From positions 52,162 to 116,161 of the forward strand of contig VFIW01000128.1 in assembly GCA_006386115.1 (NCBI GenBank): 64,000 bases of DNA. Reading direction: 5' to 3'. A model generated the notes under the pieces. That model did not search any database. It was given only the letters and a program-made list of their open reading frames with translations, and was not told where the DNA came from. Positions within the stretch are counted from its first letter, which is position 1. Each line of letters starts with the position of its first letter. This stretch comes from Globisporangium splendens. Taxonomy: Eukaryota > Oomycota > Peronosporomycetes > Pythiales > Pythiaceae. This document shows, piece after piece, positions 9,555 to 19,333 of the stretch. The position numbers were made by a program, and so were the translations under genes.

Positions 9555-11982
9555 AAGAGCTATGAACGTTGTGAACGCTGTAGATTGGGAGGTCTTACTT
9601 CAGCGTTGATTACAAGCACTTTGCTTGGTCTGGCATGTCGATAAATGACTACGATTCTGTGCCTGTGGGCGATGACTCGCATGTACTTCACTGCACATGG
9701 CTTCTGAATATGTCTAGAGAAAGGGGTCATTGTTTGCAGTGTCCCTTCTAAAGATTCCAGTAGAGTTGCATCTCAGCTGCTGTAGCGTGTTGAAAATTAT
9801 GAAAGGGATGCTTGTACTTTCTCTGATGATAACTCCCCAATTCGGTCTCGCTGACAACCAGGTCAGTCACACACATTGTGGGTGTGCAAAGGTTTCGGGT
9901 GTTGATATCCCTGCTGCAACACACAAGGCGCTACTTCGCCTGTCAGTACGCTGCTCTGCGCTTCCAACGCACCTCCAATCCGTGGTCAAAAGAGAATGCG
10001 GCACAAGTGCCAAGGGCGAAGTCTGCTCTTAACTGCATAGTAGGGGCTACGAAACACAAACTTGTAGTGTTCAGTGGTGGCAACCTCGAGTCGAAGTTTG
10101 ATTCCAGATTGCCTTCGACCGAGCAGCGTATTGTGCCAGGTATCCGATCTGTATCCGAGTTGCAGCCATTCATTTTTTGTGTGTCGGATACTCGACACTG
10201 CAATAATATCACTTTCGGAGAGATAGCTCTTTTAAACGGTGATTGACTATATCTTTGCATTTACAAATACCAATTGATACCGATATGAATGCAGTTCTCT
10301 TTTATTCGAATTCGTTTAAAAATAGTGCAACTGAACAAGGAGGATGGCCAGACGTTTTGTCAACGGGATTGTGGCGCCTCTATATTGCCCAGTGCATTGC
10401 GCGTGTGGTTTTGTCCGTCCGCATAGTCCCACTCGTGCTGATTTCGCCCAAAGCGTGTATGACTGCAAGTGCTGCTCACTGTAGGTTACTCACGACTGCG
10501 TCGCGTATGCCTCCAATGTGAATCACACGTTCACCGAAAGACGGGCAGTCCTGCTGCCTGCTGTGCAGTTGATCGGTCCCTTTGCGTATTGTTTGGTTTA
10601 ACTCCTGAAGATGCTATCGTAGTACTTACTTGGTTTGCATTCGTTTTCGACATCATGCTGCTTGAGATAGCAGGATGCAAAGTCAATGCAGTTCTCTTGC
10701 TGCTGATGTAGTTTTGGTACCTACGATGTGATGACTGCTTCTGAGGTCTTCAGGAGTTCAGAACCTTCAGGTGTGTCCTCGGTATCGGATCGGTTGCGAT
10801 TTGTCTGTCCATGTGCCTCTCATACTGAGTATCTGTTCACTTTCGGCAGTTTCACTTCTAAAGAAGGAGATCATTTCGCTGCGCGTCAGCCTTATTGCAT
10901 TTTTGTTTTCGATCTACTCCAAATATACAATATTCAGGTTAAGAAGGTAATTATAATGTGAGAAGATCGAAAAGATCTGCATGGACGACTGACTCGCCTC
11001 CATCCCCTTCTTATCGAAGCAGCCTCCGCGTCTGGGAGAGGGCGCTGGCGCACGCACATCGTGCGCGCTTGCATATCACCACGTTGCTCGAGCTTTTCAG
11101 TGTGCAAAGCGGCAATTATTGCACAGCTCCACGCCGAGCAGAATGGTCACTGCAGCGCATATGACAGATCGCACGCGAATGGCAACGTTGCACTTCACTG
11201 TTTAGTTTCTTTCGCGCAGTTCGGTGTCCAATTGTCTGATCCTCTTATCGAGCAAACTCAACTCACAGAGAGAGATACACTCGCAGAGAGATACAGAGTT
11301 ACCGAACGTCGCATGAACATGCAAGGCACGCGCTCTCGAAGCTCCAAAGGGCCACTCGTCGTTCTTCCGTATGGGGCAATGACATGTTCGTGTATGGCTC
11401 AGGAACCATGCGCGTCCAAGTCAGATGGGTTCAGTTTCCCTGCACGGTCTACGTCCACTGGAAAAAAGCATATGGCGCGTACGCAGGAAGAAGAAAAAAA
11501 GAAAACTATAAAAATAGAGGCTTCGCGTTTTGCCTGTCAGTCACTCATATCAGACTCGGGATTGAATCAGACACAACGTTGAAAAGCAACAACGCGACGA
11601 CAAGGCGAGCTGCCTCATCTGGCCACTCTCTGGAGTCACTGCAGCGAGAGCCTGTGTGTGTGCAGGTGTATGCGAAGTTTGTCCACCTGTTGGACCCTCG
11701 GCCGGCTAAGGACGCACATGCGCGCCGCCATCCTCCATAGCCGTGCTTTTGAAGCAAGCGGTTCCCTCTCACGTGTTTTTCTTCTGGATCGTTGATGTGC
11801 CCGATGAAAGGAAAGAGTGCAGGTGACCTGGTCTCGTCTGCTCCGGATGAAACTGTCGTCTAGTGCCGCCTTAGCGCCAGTGCGATATTTAGTACCCATT
11901 CAGCAGAAAGAAAGCCGGTCCACTATGCAAGACACGCAAGGCGTCATACAAAGCATCTGCTTGGAACGCGTCTGTCTGGTAT
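9555..11982. other. 2.4-kb spacer between inverted GH5 copies, no gene recognised
   Basis: No frame here shows a family motif or a convincing coding pattern. I see simple GA-rich stretches near 11265-11300, and the words AATGCAGTTCTCTT at about 10285 and 10685, but no terminal repeats or transposase. It should contain the divergent upstream regions of GH5 copies 2 and 3. Confidence 0.4.
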
Positions 11983-12001
11983 ACTTCGCTTCTCCATTTT
12001 G
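11983..12001 (+). promoter_or_regulatory. Oomycete Inr-like start-site motif of GH5 copy 3
   Basis: CTTCTCCATTTTGACAG resembles the oomycete initiator plus flanking element (CAWTTT core). It lies about 75 bases upstream of the ATG at 12072. Confidence 0.45.
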
Positions 12002-12071
12002 ACAGTTTCCAATTTGCCTTCAACATCACAAGCGCCTCTCCTCCCTTCAAGGAAACCCACTCCCCATCAGG

Positions 12072-13415
12072 ATGTTGCGCCGCTCTGCTGTCTTCATGAG
12101 CGCACTCGTCGCGCTCACCTCTTCGATCGCGGCCGTCGACTTCAACACGTACAACTTGTCGAGCGACTCGAGCTCCATCGGTACGGCGCGCGCCGCGGAC
12201 TCGAACTCGGACGACACGACGTCCTACGACACGTCGGTGCCGTACACGCAGTCGGCGCAGATCTCGTTCGAGCACATCCAAACCCAGATCCGCAATGGCC
12301 AAGTCAGAAGCCGCGGCGTGAACCTTGGTGGATGGCTCGTCGCGGAAAACTGGATGACCGCGGCCGCGGACTTCTGGCGCGGTGTGAGCGCTGACGACGC
12401 GAGCGCGGGCGAGTACACGGCCATCACGCAGGCCAAGAGCCCCGCGACGATCCGCTCGAATTTGGCCAACCACCACGCGACGTTCATCACGGAGACCGAG
12501 ATTGCTGCGATTGCGGCTGCGGGACTCAACACCGTGCGTGTGCCTGTTGGTTACTGGATCGTGGGGTTCGACAACGATGATCCGTCGGACAAGGGCGAGT
12601 GGAAGGCGTTCACGAAAGGCACGCTCAAGTACCTGGACCTGCTCATCAAGGAGTGGGCCAAGAAGCACAACATTGCCGTGCTCATTAGTATCCACGCTGC
12701 CAAGGGCTCACAAAATGGAGCCGACCACTCGTCGCCGTCTACCAAGGGCAAAGCGTACTGGAGTGACTTCAGTGAGAACGTGCAGAACACCATCAGTATG
12801 GCCACGTTCCTCGCCAACCGATACAAGGACGAAGCTGCGTTCCTCGGCATTGGCTTGCTCAATGAACCCAACGGGTCCACCGATGAAAAGGTGCTCTACC
12901 AGTACTACCAAGACGCGTACAAGGCGATTCGCGACGCCGGCAACGATTGCGTGCTGTCTGTCGCGCCGCTGCTCTGGAAGCAAAACCCAGACACCATGAC
13001 CGACTTCATGCAAGCGCCAGCGTACAAGAACGTCTGGGTCGAGTGGCACCCGTACTTCGTCTGGGGCTACGAGCAAACGTCGGAAAGCGACTTGATCAAC
13101 GTTGCTGTGAAGACGAACTTCCAGGGTGACGTGACGAAATGGAACTCACGTGCCAGCCACAACCGTTTGTTCATTGGTGAATGGAGTTTCGCGACTGCGG
13201 GCAAATTTGGCAACAGCCAGGAACAGTACTACGAGTTCATCGCTGCGCAGGTGAACGTGATGAACCAAGCGGAAGGCGGCTACACGTTCTGGAGCTGGCG
13301 CATCTATGGTGATGAGAGTGGTTACAACGGCTGGTCGCTGCGCAGTGCGCTCCGCGATGAGCGCATCAAGCAAATCATGCTGCCAAACAGCGGCTCCTCC
13401 CAGCAGCAATCCTGA
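12072..13415 (+). CDS. Secreted GH5 exo-1,3-beta-glucanase, copy 3
   Basis: This single-exon gene encodes 447 residues. The ATG at 12072 begins a clear signal peptide (MLRRSAVFMSALVALTSSIA). A Ser/Asp/Thr-rich linker of about 45 residues follows, which copy 1 does not have. The catalytic domain carries RGVNLGGWLVAENW, acid/base NEP (GIGLLNEPNG) and nucleophile GEWSF. From HIQTQIRN to YGDES it is identical at protein level to copy 2, which lies inverted upstream; the C-terminus (RDERIKQIMLPNSG plus a Ser/Gln tail) is unique. It is predicted to release glucose from beta-1,3-glucans outside the cell or in the wall. It is the most complete copy of the cluster. Confidence 0.94.
   Translation: MLRRSAVFMSALVALTSSIAAVDFNTYNLSSDSSSIGTARAADSNSDDTTSYDTSVPYTQSAQISFEHIQTQIRNGQVRSRGVNLGGWLVAENWMTAAADFWRGVSADDASAGEYTAITQAKSPATIRSNLANHHATFITETEIAAIAAAGLNTVRVPVGYWIVGFDNDDPSDKGEWKAFTKGTLKYLDLLIKEWAKKHNIAVLISIHAAKGSQNGADHSSPSTKGKAYWSDFSENVQNTISMATFLANRYKDEAAFLGIGLLNEPNGSTDEKVLYQYYQDAYKAIRDAGNDCVLSVAPLLWKQNPDTMTDFMQAPAYKNVWVEWHPYFVWGYEQTSESDLINVAVKTNFQGDVTKWNSRASHNRLFIGEWSFATAGKFGNSQEQYYEFIAAQVNVMNQAEGGYTFWSWRIYGDESGYNGWSLRSALRDERIKQIMLPNSGSSQQQS
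12273..13310 (+). repeat. Inverted repeat arm 2 (GH5 copy 3)
   Basis: This is the partner of 8457-9494. The match starts at CACATCCAAACC and ends at ATCTATGGTGA; the coding sequence diverges immediately outside both limits. Confidence 0.85.
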
Positions 13416-13811
13416 TCTCGACGTCAATAGAGAATAAGGGAAACCAAGTTTGGGTCCGACATCGTGGCAACCGCACTTCTGAGTTTGCAGCATAGAGCTT
13501 AGTCACTGCGAATCATTTGCTTGCGAGTGTCCACGTCGTCGTGAAATGCAAAAAGATGCGTAGCGTTGATCGAGTTTGTGTTTTTTTCTGTAGTAAAGTG
13601 AGCACGTAAACGAACAAAAATGGGAAGCAACTCATAGAGATTTGCATGCTCCTTCTGATCTCCATGCGCTCGCACCACACCTAACACAGTGTACAAAAGG
13701 CAGATGATAAACGCACCAATGCAGCGATTCGTACAAAGGATACAACAACAGGAAATACTGTAAACGATCGCGACGACACAGTGGATTGAAGACGTAAATT
13801 AGAGGGCTTTC
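13416..13811. other. Intergenic between GH5 copy 3 and LSM8, no gene seen
   Basis: The two genes converge here. Nothing beyond presumed 3' UTRs is apparent. Confidence 0.4.
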
Positions 13812-14447
13812 TTAATGCACAAGCGGTTTCAACGGCGCAGCGCGCGTTTGGTCGTCGATCACTTGCTCTCGGATATCTTCTGGGACTTCGCCAATCACAC
13901 AACTATCAATGCAACAAAAAAGCATGACAACAGTGTTTAGTCACGCCACATTCACAAAGAGTGCTGCTCAAATTCATCAAAACGGCAACGTACATGTTGT
14001 CGCCTCGCACAATATATAACCCCAACTCAACTACTTCGACAGGTTCCTTCGTGGAAAACACGCGCTCAAAGCTGTCGTCCAACACCACATTGATGCACTG
14101 ATCGTACCCTTTCAGCACCCCCTGCAATGCCCAAGAGACACAGTCACCATCACACAAGACACAAATTCACAACATCGCTGTCAGTCCGATGGCGATCGCA
14201 TCACAGAGCATGCGCAAAGCGCTATGGCCAAAGATCGCCATGACAGGTCCCATGCGCGCAGCCACCAAGCAAGAGCACTTACAATGATATTGCGGCCGTC
14301 GTTCGTGATCACCGAGATCGTTTCTACGAATTAAACCACACATGCACATACAGCGTTGGTACCGGCCCTTGCATATGCTCCTACGATATCACCATCACGG
14401 TCATACACCCACGTACGGTTCATGAGCTCCTGCAGATACGACGCCAT
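13812..14447 (-). CDS. LSM8: U6 snRNA-associated Sm-like protein LSm8
   Basis: LSm8 is the subunit specific to the nuclear LSm2-8 ring that binds the 3' end of U6 snRNA in pre-mRNA splicing. I reconstruct four minus-strand exons: 14447-14417, 14323-14283, 14121-13994 and 13902-13812. All introns are GT-AG with intact frame. The product is 96 residues, the same length as the human protein. Sm motif 1 reads VITNDGRNIIVGVLKGYDQ-type sequence across the exon 2/3 junction (ITNDGRNII / GVLKGYDQCINVVLD), and Sm motif 2 is LGLYIVRGDN followed by ICVIGEVPED. The first donor could be GTACGT (used here, giving NQT) or the overlapping GTGGGT; only the first keeps frame. The gene is divergent from the coiled-coil gene at 14663, with a shared upstream region of about 215 bp. 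Confidence 0.9.
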
Positions 14448-14662
14448 TCTCGTGGAGTTGCTCTGGTTTGGTTTGCTTTTTGTGTTGCCGTCCAACCATG
14501 TGAATCGCGTCAGGTTCCCATCAATTCATCTTGAATTGCATTTTGAATCGCAATGGACCATCTGAATCTGAGTCCATCAGTAAATGTGATGCTGGATCTG
14601 AGTATTGCCGTCACCAAAGCGCCACCATACACATCACCAGCAGCAACACGGCGAGCAGCAAT

Positions 14663-15126
14663 ATGGGCGGCCAGAATTCGCGCATGGTGCGCGAGATCGT
14701 GGAGGACTCGATGTACATCATCCGCCAGACGAACCGCCAGACGTACGAGCGCAGCGTGAGGGCGCATCAGGAGGTGCAGAGCAAGATCGAGGAGCTCCGC
14801 GAGATCAACAAGCAGATGATCCACTCGACCGAGCAGGACGAGACGCGCCAGGAGCTCTTCAAGACCTTCCAGGGTGTCGACATTAAGAAGAAGAAGCTCG
14901 ACGACGTGGTATGTGTGTATACGCATAAGTGTGTAAAATGCATGGCTAATAAAGGCGCTGAAGTACTGAAAAACGCGGATGGTGCGTGGTCGATTTTATG
15001 GAGCAGGTGAACGATTTTGCCAAGCAGTTTGAGCTGCCGAAGAGCTACCAGAAGATCGCGGACGCGCACCGCGCAGAAAAGGAAAAGCTCAAGGAAGCAG
15101 CAGAGGAAGCTATGAAGAAGCCATAA
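14663..15126 (+). CDS. Small coiled-coil protein with possible N-myristoylation site
   Basis: Two exons, 14663-14908 and 15007-15126, joined across a GTATGT..CAG intron, give 121 residues. I do not recognise the family. The N-terminus MGGQNS fits the myristoylation pattern (Gly2, Ser6). The rest is almost entirely charged and helical, with likely coiled coil from about residue 25 to 80 (EVQSKIEELREINKQM) and a Lys/Glu-rich C-terminal helix (HRAEKEKLKEAAEEAMKK). There is no membrane segment. The frame runs through the intron for a while, but splicing restores a helical tail with a TAA stop. A membrane-tethered structural or flagellar/vesicle-associated role is possible but not shown by the sequence. 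Confidence 0.7.
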
Positions 15127-15333
15127 GAAGCACCAATGTGTACAATTTTTTATACTGAAAAAGAAGCGGAAGCATGTTCATTCGGTAATTTCTTAGATAC
15201 ATGGAGACAACAGCGCAGAATTACATATACACACATGCGTCGGCAAGCTCTCATTTTAAAATCTACGGCGGAGTCTGCTCAGCTCTGTTGTGGTGCCTAT
15301 GGACCGCTCTTCCAAAGGCAACAAGCGGTAGTA

Positions 15334-16593
15334 TTATACATCGCAGTGGTGGCGGATCCACGGGTGGCTGAGCAGCTCCTCTAGCGCGATGCGGTCTTTC
15401 GGCTCTTTCCGCAGAATCTTGACTAATAAGTCTCTCGCAGCTGGCGATACATGGGACGGGAACTTGAGGTCTATCGTCGCGATCCGCTTGTACGTCTCCG
15501 TGTTGCTCTCTGCCTCGAACGGCGGGTTGCCAACGATAAACTCGTACATGAGGATCCCGAGCGTCCAGATGTCCACATGCTCGTCGTGGGGCCGGTTCTC
15601 GATCATCTCGGGCGGTAAATAGTCGAGCGTCCCGCACAAAGTTGTTCTCCGTGACGATGGCGCGTGCACGGACCATCCAAAGTCTGCGATCTTGAGCTCC
15701 CCAGAGTGACCGACGAGCAGGTTCTCTGGCTTGATGTCGCGATGGATCACGTGCTTGCTGTGCATGTAAATGAGCGCGCGCGAAATCTCCTGGACATACA
15801 ACGCCGACTGCTTCTCGGAAAACCGCACGGCTTTCATCAGTTTCTTGTATAATTCACCCTGTGGGGCGTATTCGATGATGAGGTACACGCGCTTGACGTC
15901 GTAGAAATAACCATACAACCGCAGGATGTTCTTGTGGCGGAGATGCGACTGGATCTCGATCTCTCGACGCAGCTGGTGCTCGACACTCGACTTCATCAAC
16001 TGCGCTTTCTGCAGCACTTTCAACGCGACCACGTACTTGGATTTCTTCTCGCGCGCCAAGTACACATTGCCAAACTTGCCCTTCCCGAGCGGTTTGCCGA
16101 TATCGAAATCGCTCAACTTCCACGTCTTGTTCATCGATGTTGTGGAGCTGCTACTGGCGCTTGCACTCGCTGACGAAGCTGATAGTGGCGCTGTAGTAGA
16201 AGAAGAAGACGAGGAAGACGTAGTCGATTGGTTTGAAGCTGGCGCTGAAGTTGCTGTCGACGCACTCGACGCATACCCGCTCACCTTGTACTGCGTCGCA
16301 CTGCTGTTCGTCGTGGCCGCGTGAATGCGGTACTGCGTCTTCTCTCCATTCGCGTTCTGAGTTCCTGCCGCTGCCTTGCGCGCATGTGCATCGCGCGCGA
16401 TGCTGCTCGTGTATTTCTTCATTCCTGTCGTCGCGCTGCTGCTACTCATGGACGCGAACGTCGGCACTTTGGCCGCGAGCGCCGCCGCACTGACGCTGGT
16501 CGTGACGGAGGACCCGCCGAAGAACTGGGACGGCGGCGCGTGCGTGCGCGTGGCGCCGAAGCGGTTCTCCTTCTCCGCGTCAAAGCGCCGCAT
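15334..16593 (-). CDS. Aurora-type serine/threonine kinase
   Basis: This single-exon gene encodes a mitotic Aurora kinase, which acts at centrosomes/spindle and chromosomes. I chose the ATG at 16593 ([13 protein letters not shown]), giving 419 residues; the frame stays open upstream to 16740 but that extension is hydrophobic and unlike Aurora N-termini. The Ser/Ala/Thr-rich disordered N-terminus contains KEN at residues 8-10, a recognition box for APC/C-driven destruction. The kinase domain starts near residue 162: glycine loop [16 protein letters not shown] lysine, catalytic [18 protein letters not shown], and the Aurora activation loop [16 protein letters not shown]. The C-lobe ends HPWIRHHC. 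It is divergent from MUS81 across about 325 bp of AT-rich DNA. Confidence 0.94.
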   Translation of the reverse strand: MRRFDAEKENRFGATRTHAPPSQFFGGSSVTTSVSAAALAAKVPTFASMSSSSATTGMKKYTSSIARDAHARKAAAGTQNANGEKTQYRIHAATTNSSATQYKVSGYASSASTATSAPASNQSTTSSSSSSSTTAPLSASSASASASSSSTTSMNKTWKLSDFDIGKPLGKGKFGNVYLAREKKSKYVVALKVLQKAQLMKSSVEHQLRREIEIQSHLRHKNILRLYGYFYDVKRVYLIIEYAPQGELYKKLMKAVRFSEKQSALYVQEISRALIYMHSKHVIHRDIKPENLLVGHSGELKIADFGWSVHAPSSRRTTLCGTLDYLPPEMIENRPHDEHVDIWTLGILMYEFIVGNPPFEAESNTETYKRIATIDLKFPSHVSPAARDLLVKILRKEPKDRIALEELLSHPWIRHHCDV

Positions 16594-16918
16594 TGTTGGA
16601 TCCGCTTGTTCGAGTGGGTATGAGGAATAGAAGGAGTAATAAATGATGCAAGACGGGCGGGCAGCAAACAAAAATAATAAAAGGAATCCGATACAAAAAC
16701 GCTGACTAATTCGAACGATTTGAATTAGAAAGGGAGGCAAAGAGGGATATGAGAGCGGCTGGCTTTTGAAAATTCAAACCAACGAAGCAAATTAGCCCGC
16801 TCTTTCCGGATTATTATCTTCTAATATCCGTAATTATAGGTATAATAGACGATGCAATGATGTATCGTATGCATATGAATCACACTGAATGCAGCACTCC
16901 TTTCTGAGTGTGGGGGCA
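16594..16918. promoter_or_regulatory. Shared divergent promoter region, Aurora / MUS81
   Basis: A 325-bp AT-rich interval between two divergent starts. It contains TA-rich stretches (TATTATCTTCTAATATCCG, ATTATAGGTATAATAG near 16810-16850). No single element can be assigned; the second half may be MUS81 5' UTR. Confidence 0.4.
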
Positions 16919-19307
16919 ATGGCGGCGAATGCTGACGATGGAGGCGCCGACGTCGGCGCTGCGTCTGCGGCCGCGCGCAAGCGGAAACGCAGCGCGCAGG
17001 GCTGCGTGAACGAGGAGAACGACGTGCTGGTGGAGGAGCTCAAGAAGATCAAGGCGCGCGTGCGCGAGTCGTCGCACTTGGCGTCCAACTACAGCCGCGC
17101 GATCTTGTCCATCATGCACCACGACGTCGCCATCCGCAATGCGAGCCAAGCCAAGCAGCTCAAGAACATCGGCAACTACATCGCGAACCAGATCCACTCG
17201 GTTCTCCGCAAGAAGCAGCTCCTGGTTGAGAGCAATGGAGATGGTAGTGAAGCTCGGGATGCGACAGCGGCGCTCCAGAGACTGCACAAGCAGCATCAGC
17301 AGTCCATGGCGCGCAAAACCCCTCCGGCTGCAACCACGACTGCAAATGACACGCAGCTTGCAGCGCACGCACCTATCGCAGCTCGTGTGAGCTCCGAGAA
17401 TGCGCAGAAGGAGTATGCGCCAGCATATCGCAAGCGTATGTATCTCACCTGATCAAGAGGAGCTACATTTCAACTATGCGTGGTGGTGCTAAGTTGCTGG
17501 AATGGTTTTATCTCTGTTCGCAGAACCATGGTATGTTATCAAGGTGATGGGTCAAGAGAATGCGACTGCAGAGGCGGGAGCTATCCCTGTTGAGACGCTG
17601 CTACTCAAGATGCAGCAAGTTGGGGTACGCACATGCTTGATCTCTTATCATGTCTTGTCTATGCTGATTCTTTTTGAGTGCTCTGTTAAAATTGACTTGC
17701 AGTACGGCGGTAACTTGTCGAAGCTCAAAGCGTGCATTCAATCGTTGTGTGGCACTCACGAAGTCGTGCGAAGAAGTTCGGCTGGGCTGCTGTTCTTGTC
17801 CGAGAAAGGGAATCGAAGTGTCAAACTCTGTCCAGGTTCCTTGCCAGCGCCGTCGTCGGCAGCAACACAGCTACCCCCGCAAGTTTCATCAATTACCAGC
17901 GGCAATGCTACCGAATCTACTCTGACAACTTCAGCTTTAGCAGTACCGACGATATCGGAGCATCCGTCGACACCTACCCGACCGACGTCTCATGCACCTC
18001 ACAGCAATCCTGTAAATCCGAGTGTCGTCTGCATCGAACTTTCTGACTCGGAAGAAACGGTTAGCGACCACGAGGCTTCGGAGTCAGAGGCGGAAACAAT
18101 CCGCGCGAGTGCGAGTCCAATGATAGCCGACAATTTTGACTATGAACCAGACGAAGAGCCTCCGCCATACCTGGTGCATCCACCTGCAGCAGCCGAGGAA
18201 CCACCCAGCAGTATCTCTACTAAGCACGACGTGATCGCAGCGTCAGATGAGTGGGAACTGGTGTTGATTCTGGACCATCGTGAGATTCTCTCTCGTCGCA
18301 ATCGAAGCGTTCTGGAGCGCAAGCTCCTGGAGCGGAATGTGACGTGCGAAGTGCGGTCTCTAAATGTGGGCGACGTGCAGTGGATTGCAAAGCGGTACCG
18401 AAATGGCGATGTGCAGGGTATGAGCTGCGTTAATTTATCGGAACGTGGGGTTTAAATTCGTGAATGGCGCTTACCGTCGTTCTTGATTTTGTCCATGTAG
18501 AGTTTGTGCTGAATGCGATCGTTGAGCGGAAAGAAATGCGTGATCTGTCGGGGAGTATCATTGATCGCAGGTATGACTTCGCTGTGAATTGGCGTTATGG
18601 CAGAATTACCACCATCGTAATGTGTCGAAATTCGTGTCGCATGCAGATACGCTGAGCAGAAAGCTCGCCTACGTGCAAGCGGATTGACGCACATCATTTA
18701 CCTGGCGGAAGGATCGTTCACCCAGCAGACTACCGTTCGATCAGGAGGACTCCAGACGGCGCTGTGTCGAACGCAGGTGCAAAATCAGTTCTTCGTGCAA
18801 CTTTGTCAGAATGCAGACGAATCGGTTGCGTTTCTGGCTGGTGTGCATGCGCGTTTGCTGGCAAAGTTTCCCCGCGACAGATGTCGGAATCCAGAGATGC
18901 TGCCAATCCAGCAACGATCTGGCTGCCAGTTACCGACGCAAGCAACCCAACGCGAGTTTGAGGAAATGTTTTGCCGCCCAGCTCAAAGTTTCTCGACGTT
19001 CAACGCGCTCTTCCGCAAAAAGACGCAGTTTACCGTCAGCGAGATCTACCAGATGATGCTGATGCAGGTTCCTGGTTTCAGCGCGGCGAAGACTGTTGGC
19101 GTCACGTCCACTCACTCCACGTTCCGCCAACTTCGAGAAGCGCTCTTGAACCACGAGCGTAAAAGCAAAGACGAACGCGTGGAGAATATACGATGTGGGG
19201 AAACCCAACGTCGTCTCGGTGTCAAGTCACGGGAATGTCTTTCGTATTTATTAACTTCCGCGACGTACAACGATAACGATGAGGTATCAGTAGCACCAAA
19301 CGAATAA
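16919..19307 (+). CDS. MUS81: MUS81-type structure-specific endonuclease subunit
   Basis: This is the catalytic subunit of the Mus81-Eme1/Mms4 nuclease, which cuts 3' flaps, replication forks and recombination intermediates. Five exons: 16919-17435, 17524-17624, 17703-18417, 18501-18570 and 18647-19307, all with GT-AG introns and continuous frame, encode 687 residues. The N-terminal helix-hairpin-helix region is followed by YAPAYRKQPWYV, the usual start of the winged-helix region. A poorly conserved acidic Ser/Glu linker follows. The ERCC4 nuclease domain starts near residue 389 (WELVLILDHREIL), with GDVQWIAKR and the catalytic VERKEMRDL motif at 452-459. A C-terminal helix-hairpin-helix (MQVPGFSAAKTVGV) follows. 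An in-frame ATG at 16889 would add ten residues. The stop lies 26 bp from the stop of the convergent COG3 gene. Confidence 0.93.
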
Positions 19308-19333
19308 CTCACTGTCCACTGCAAAGGTACTCA

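Noticed and set aside
11889..12695. 268-codon minus-strand ORF, with a near-identical frame at 9072-9644 plus
   Set aside because: Antisense shadows of the two GH5 copies; they are alike only because the GH5 tract is duplicated.
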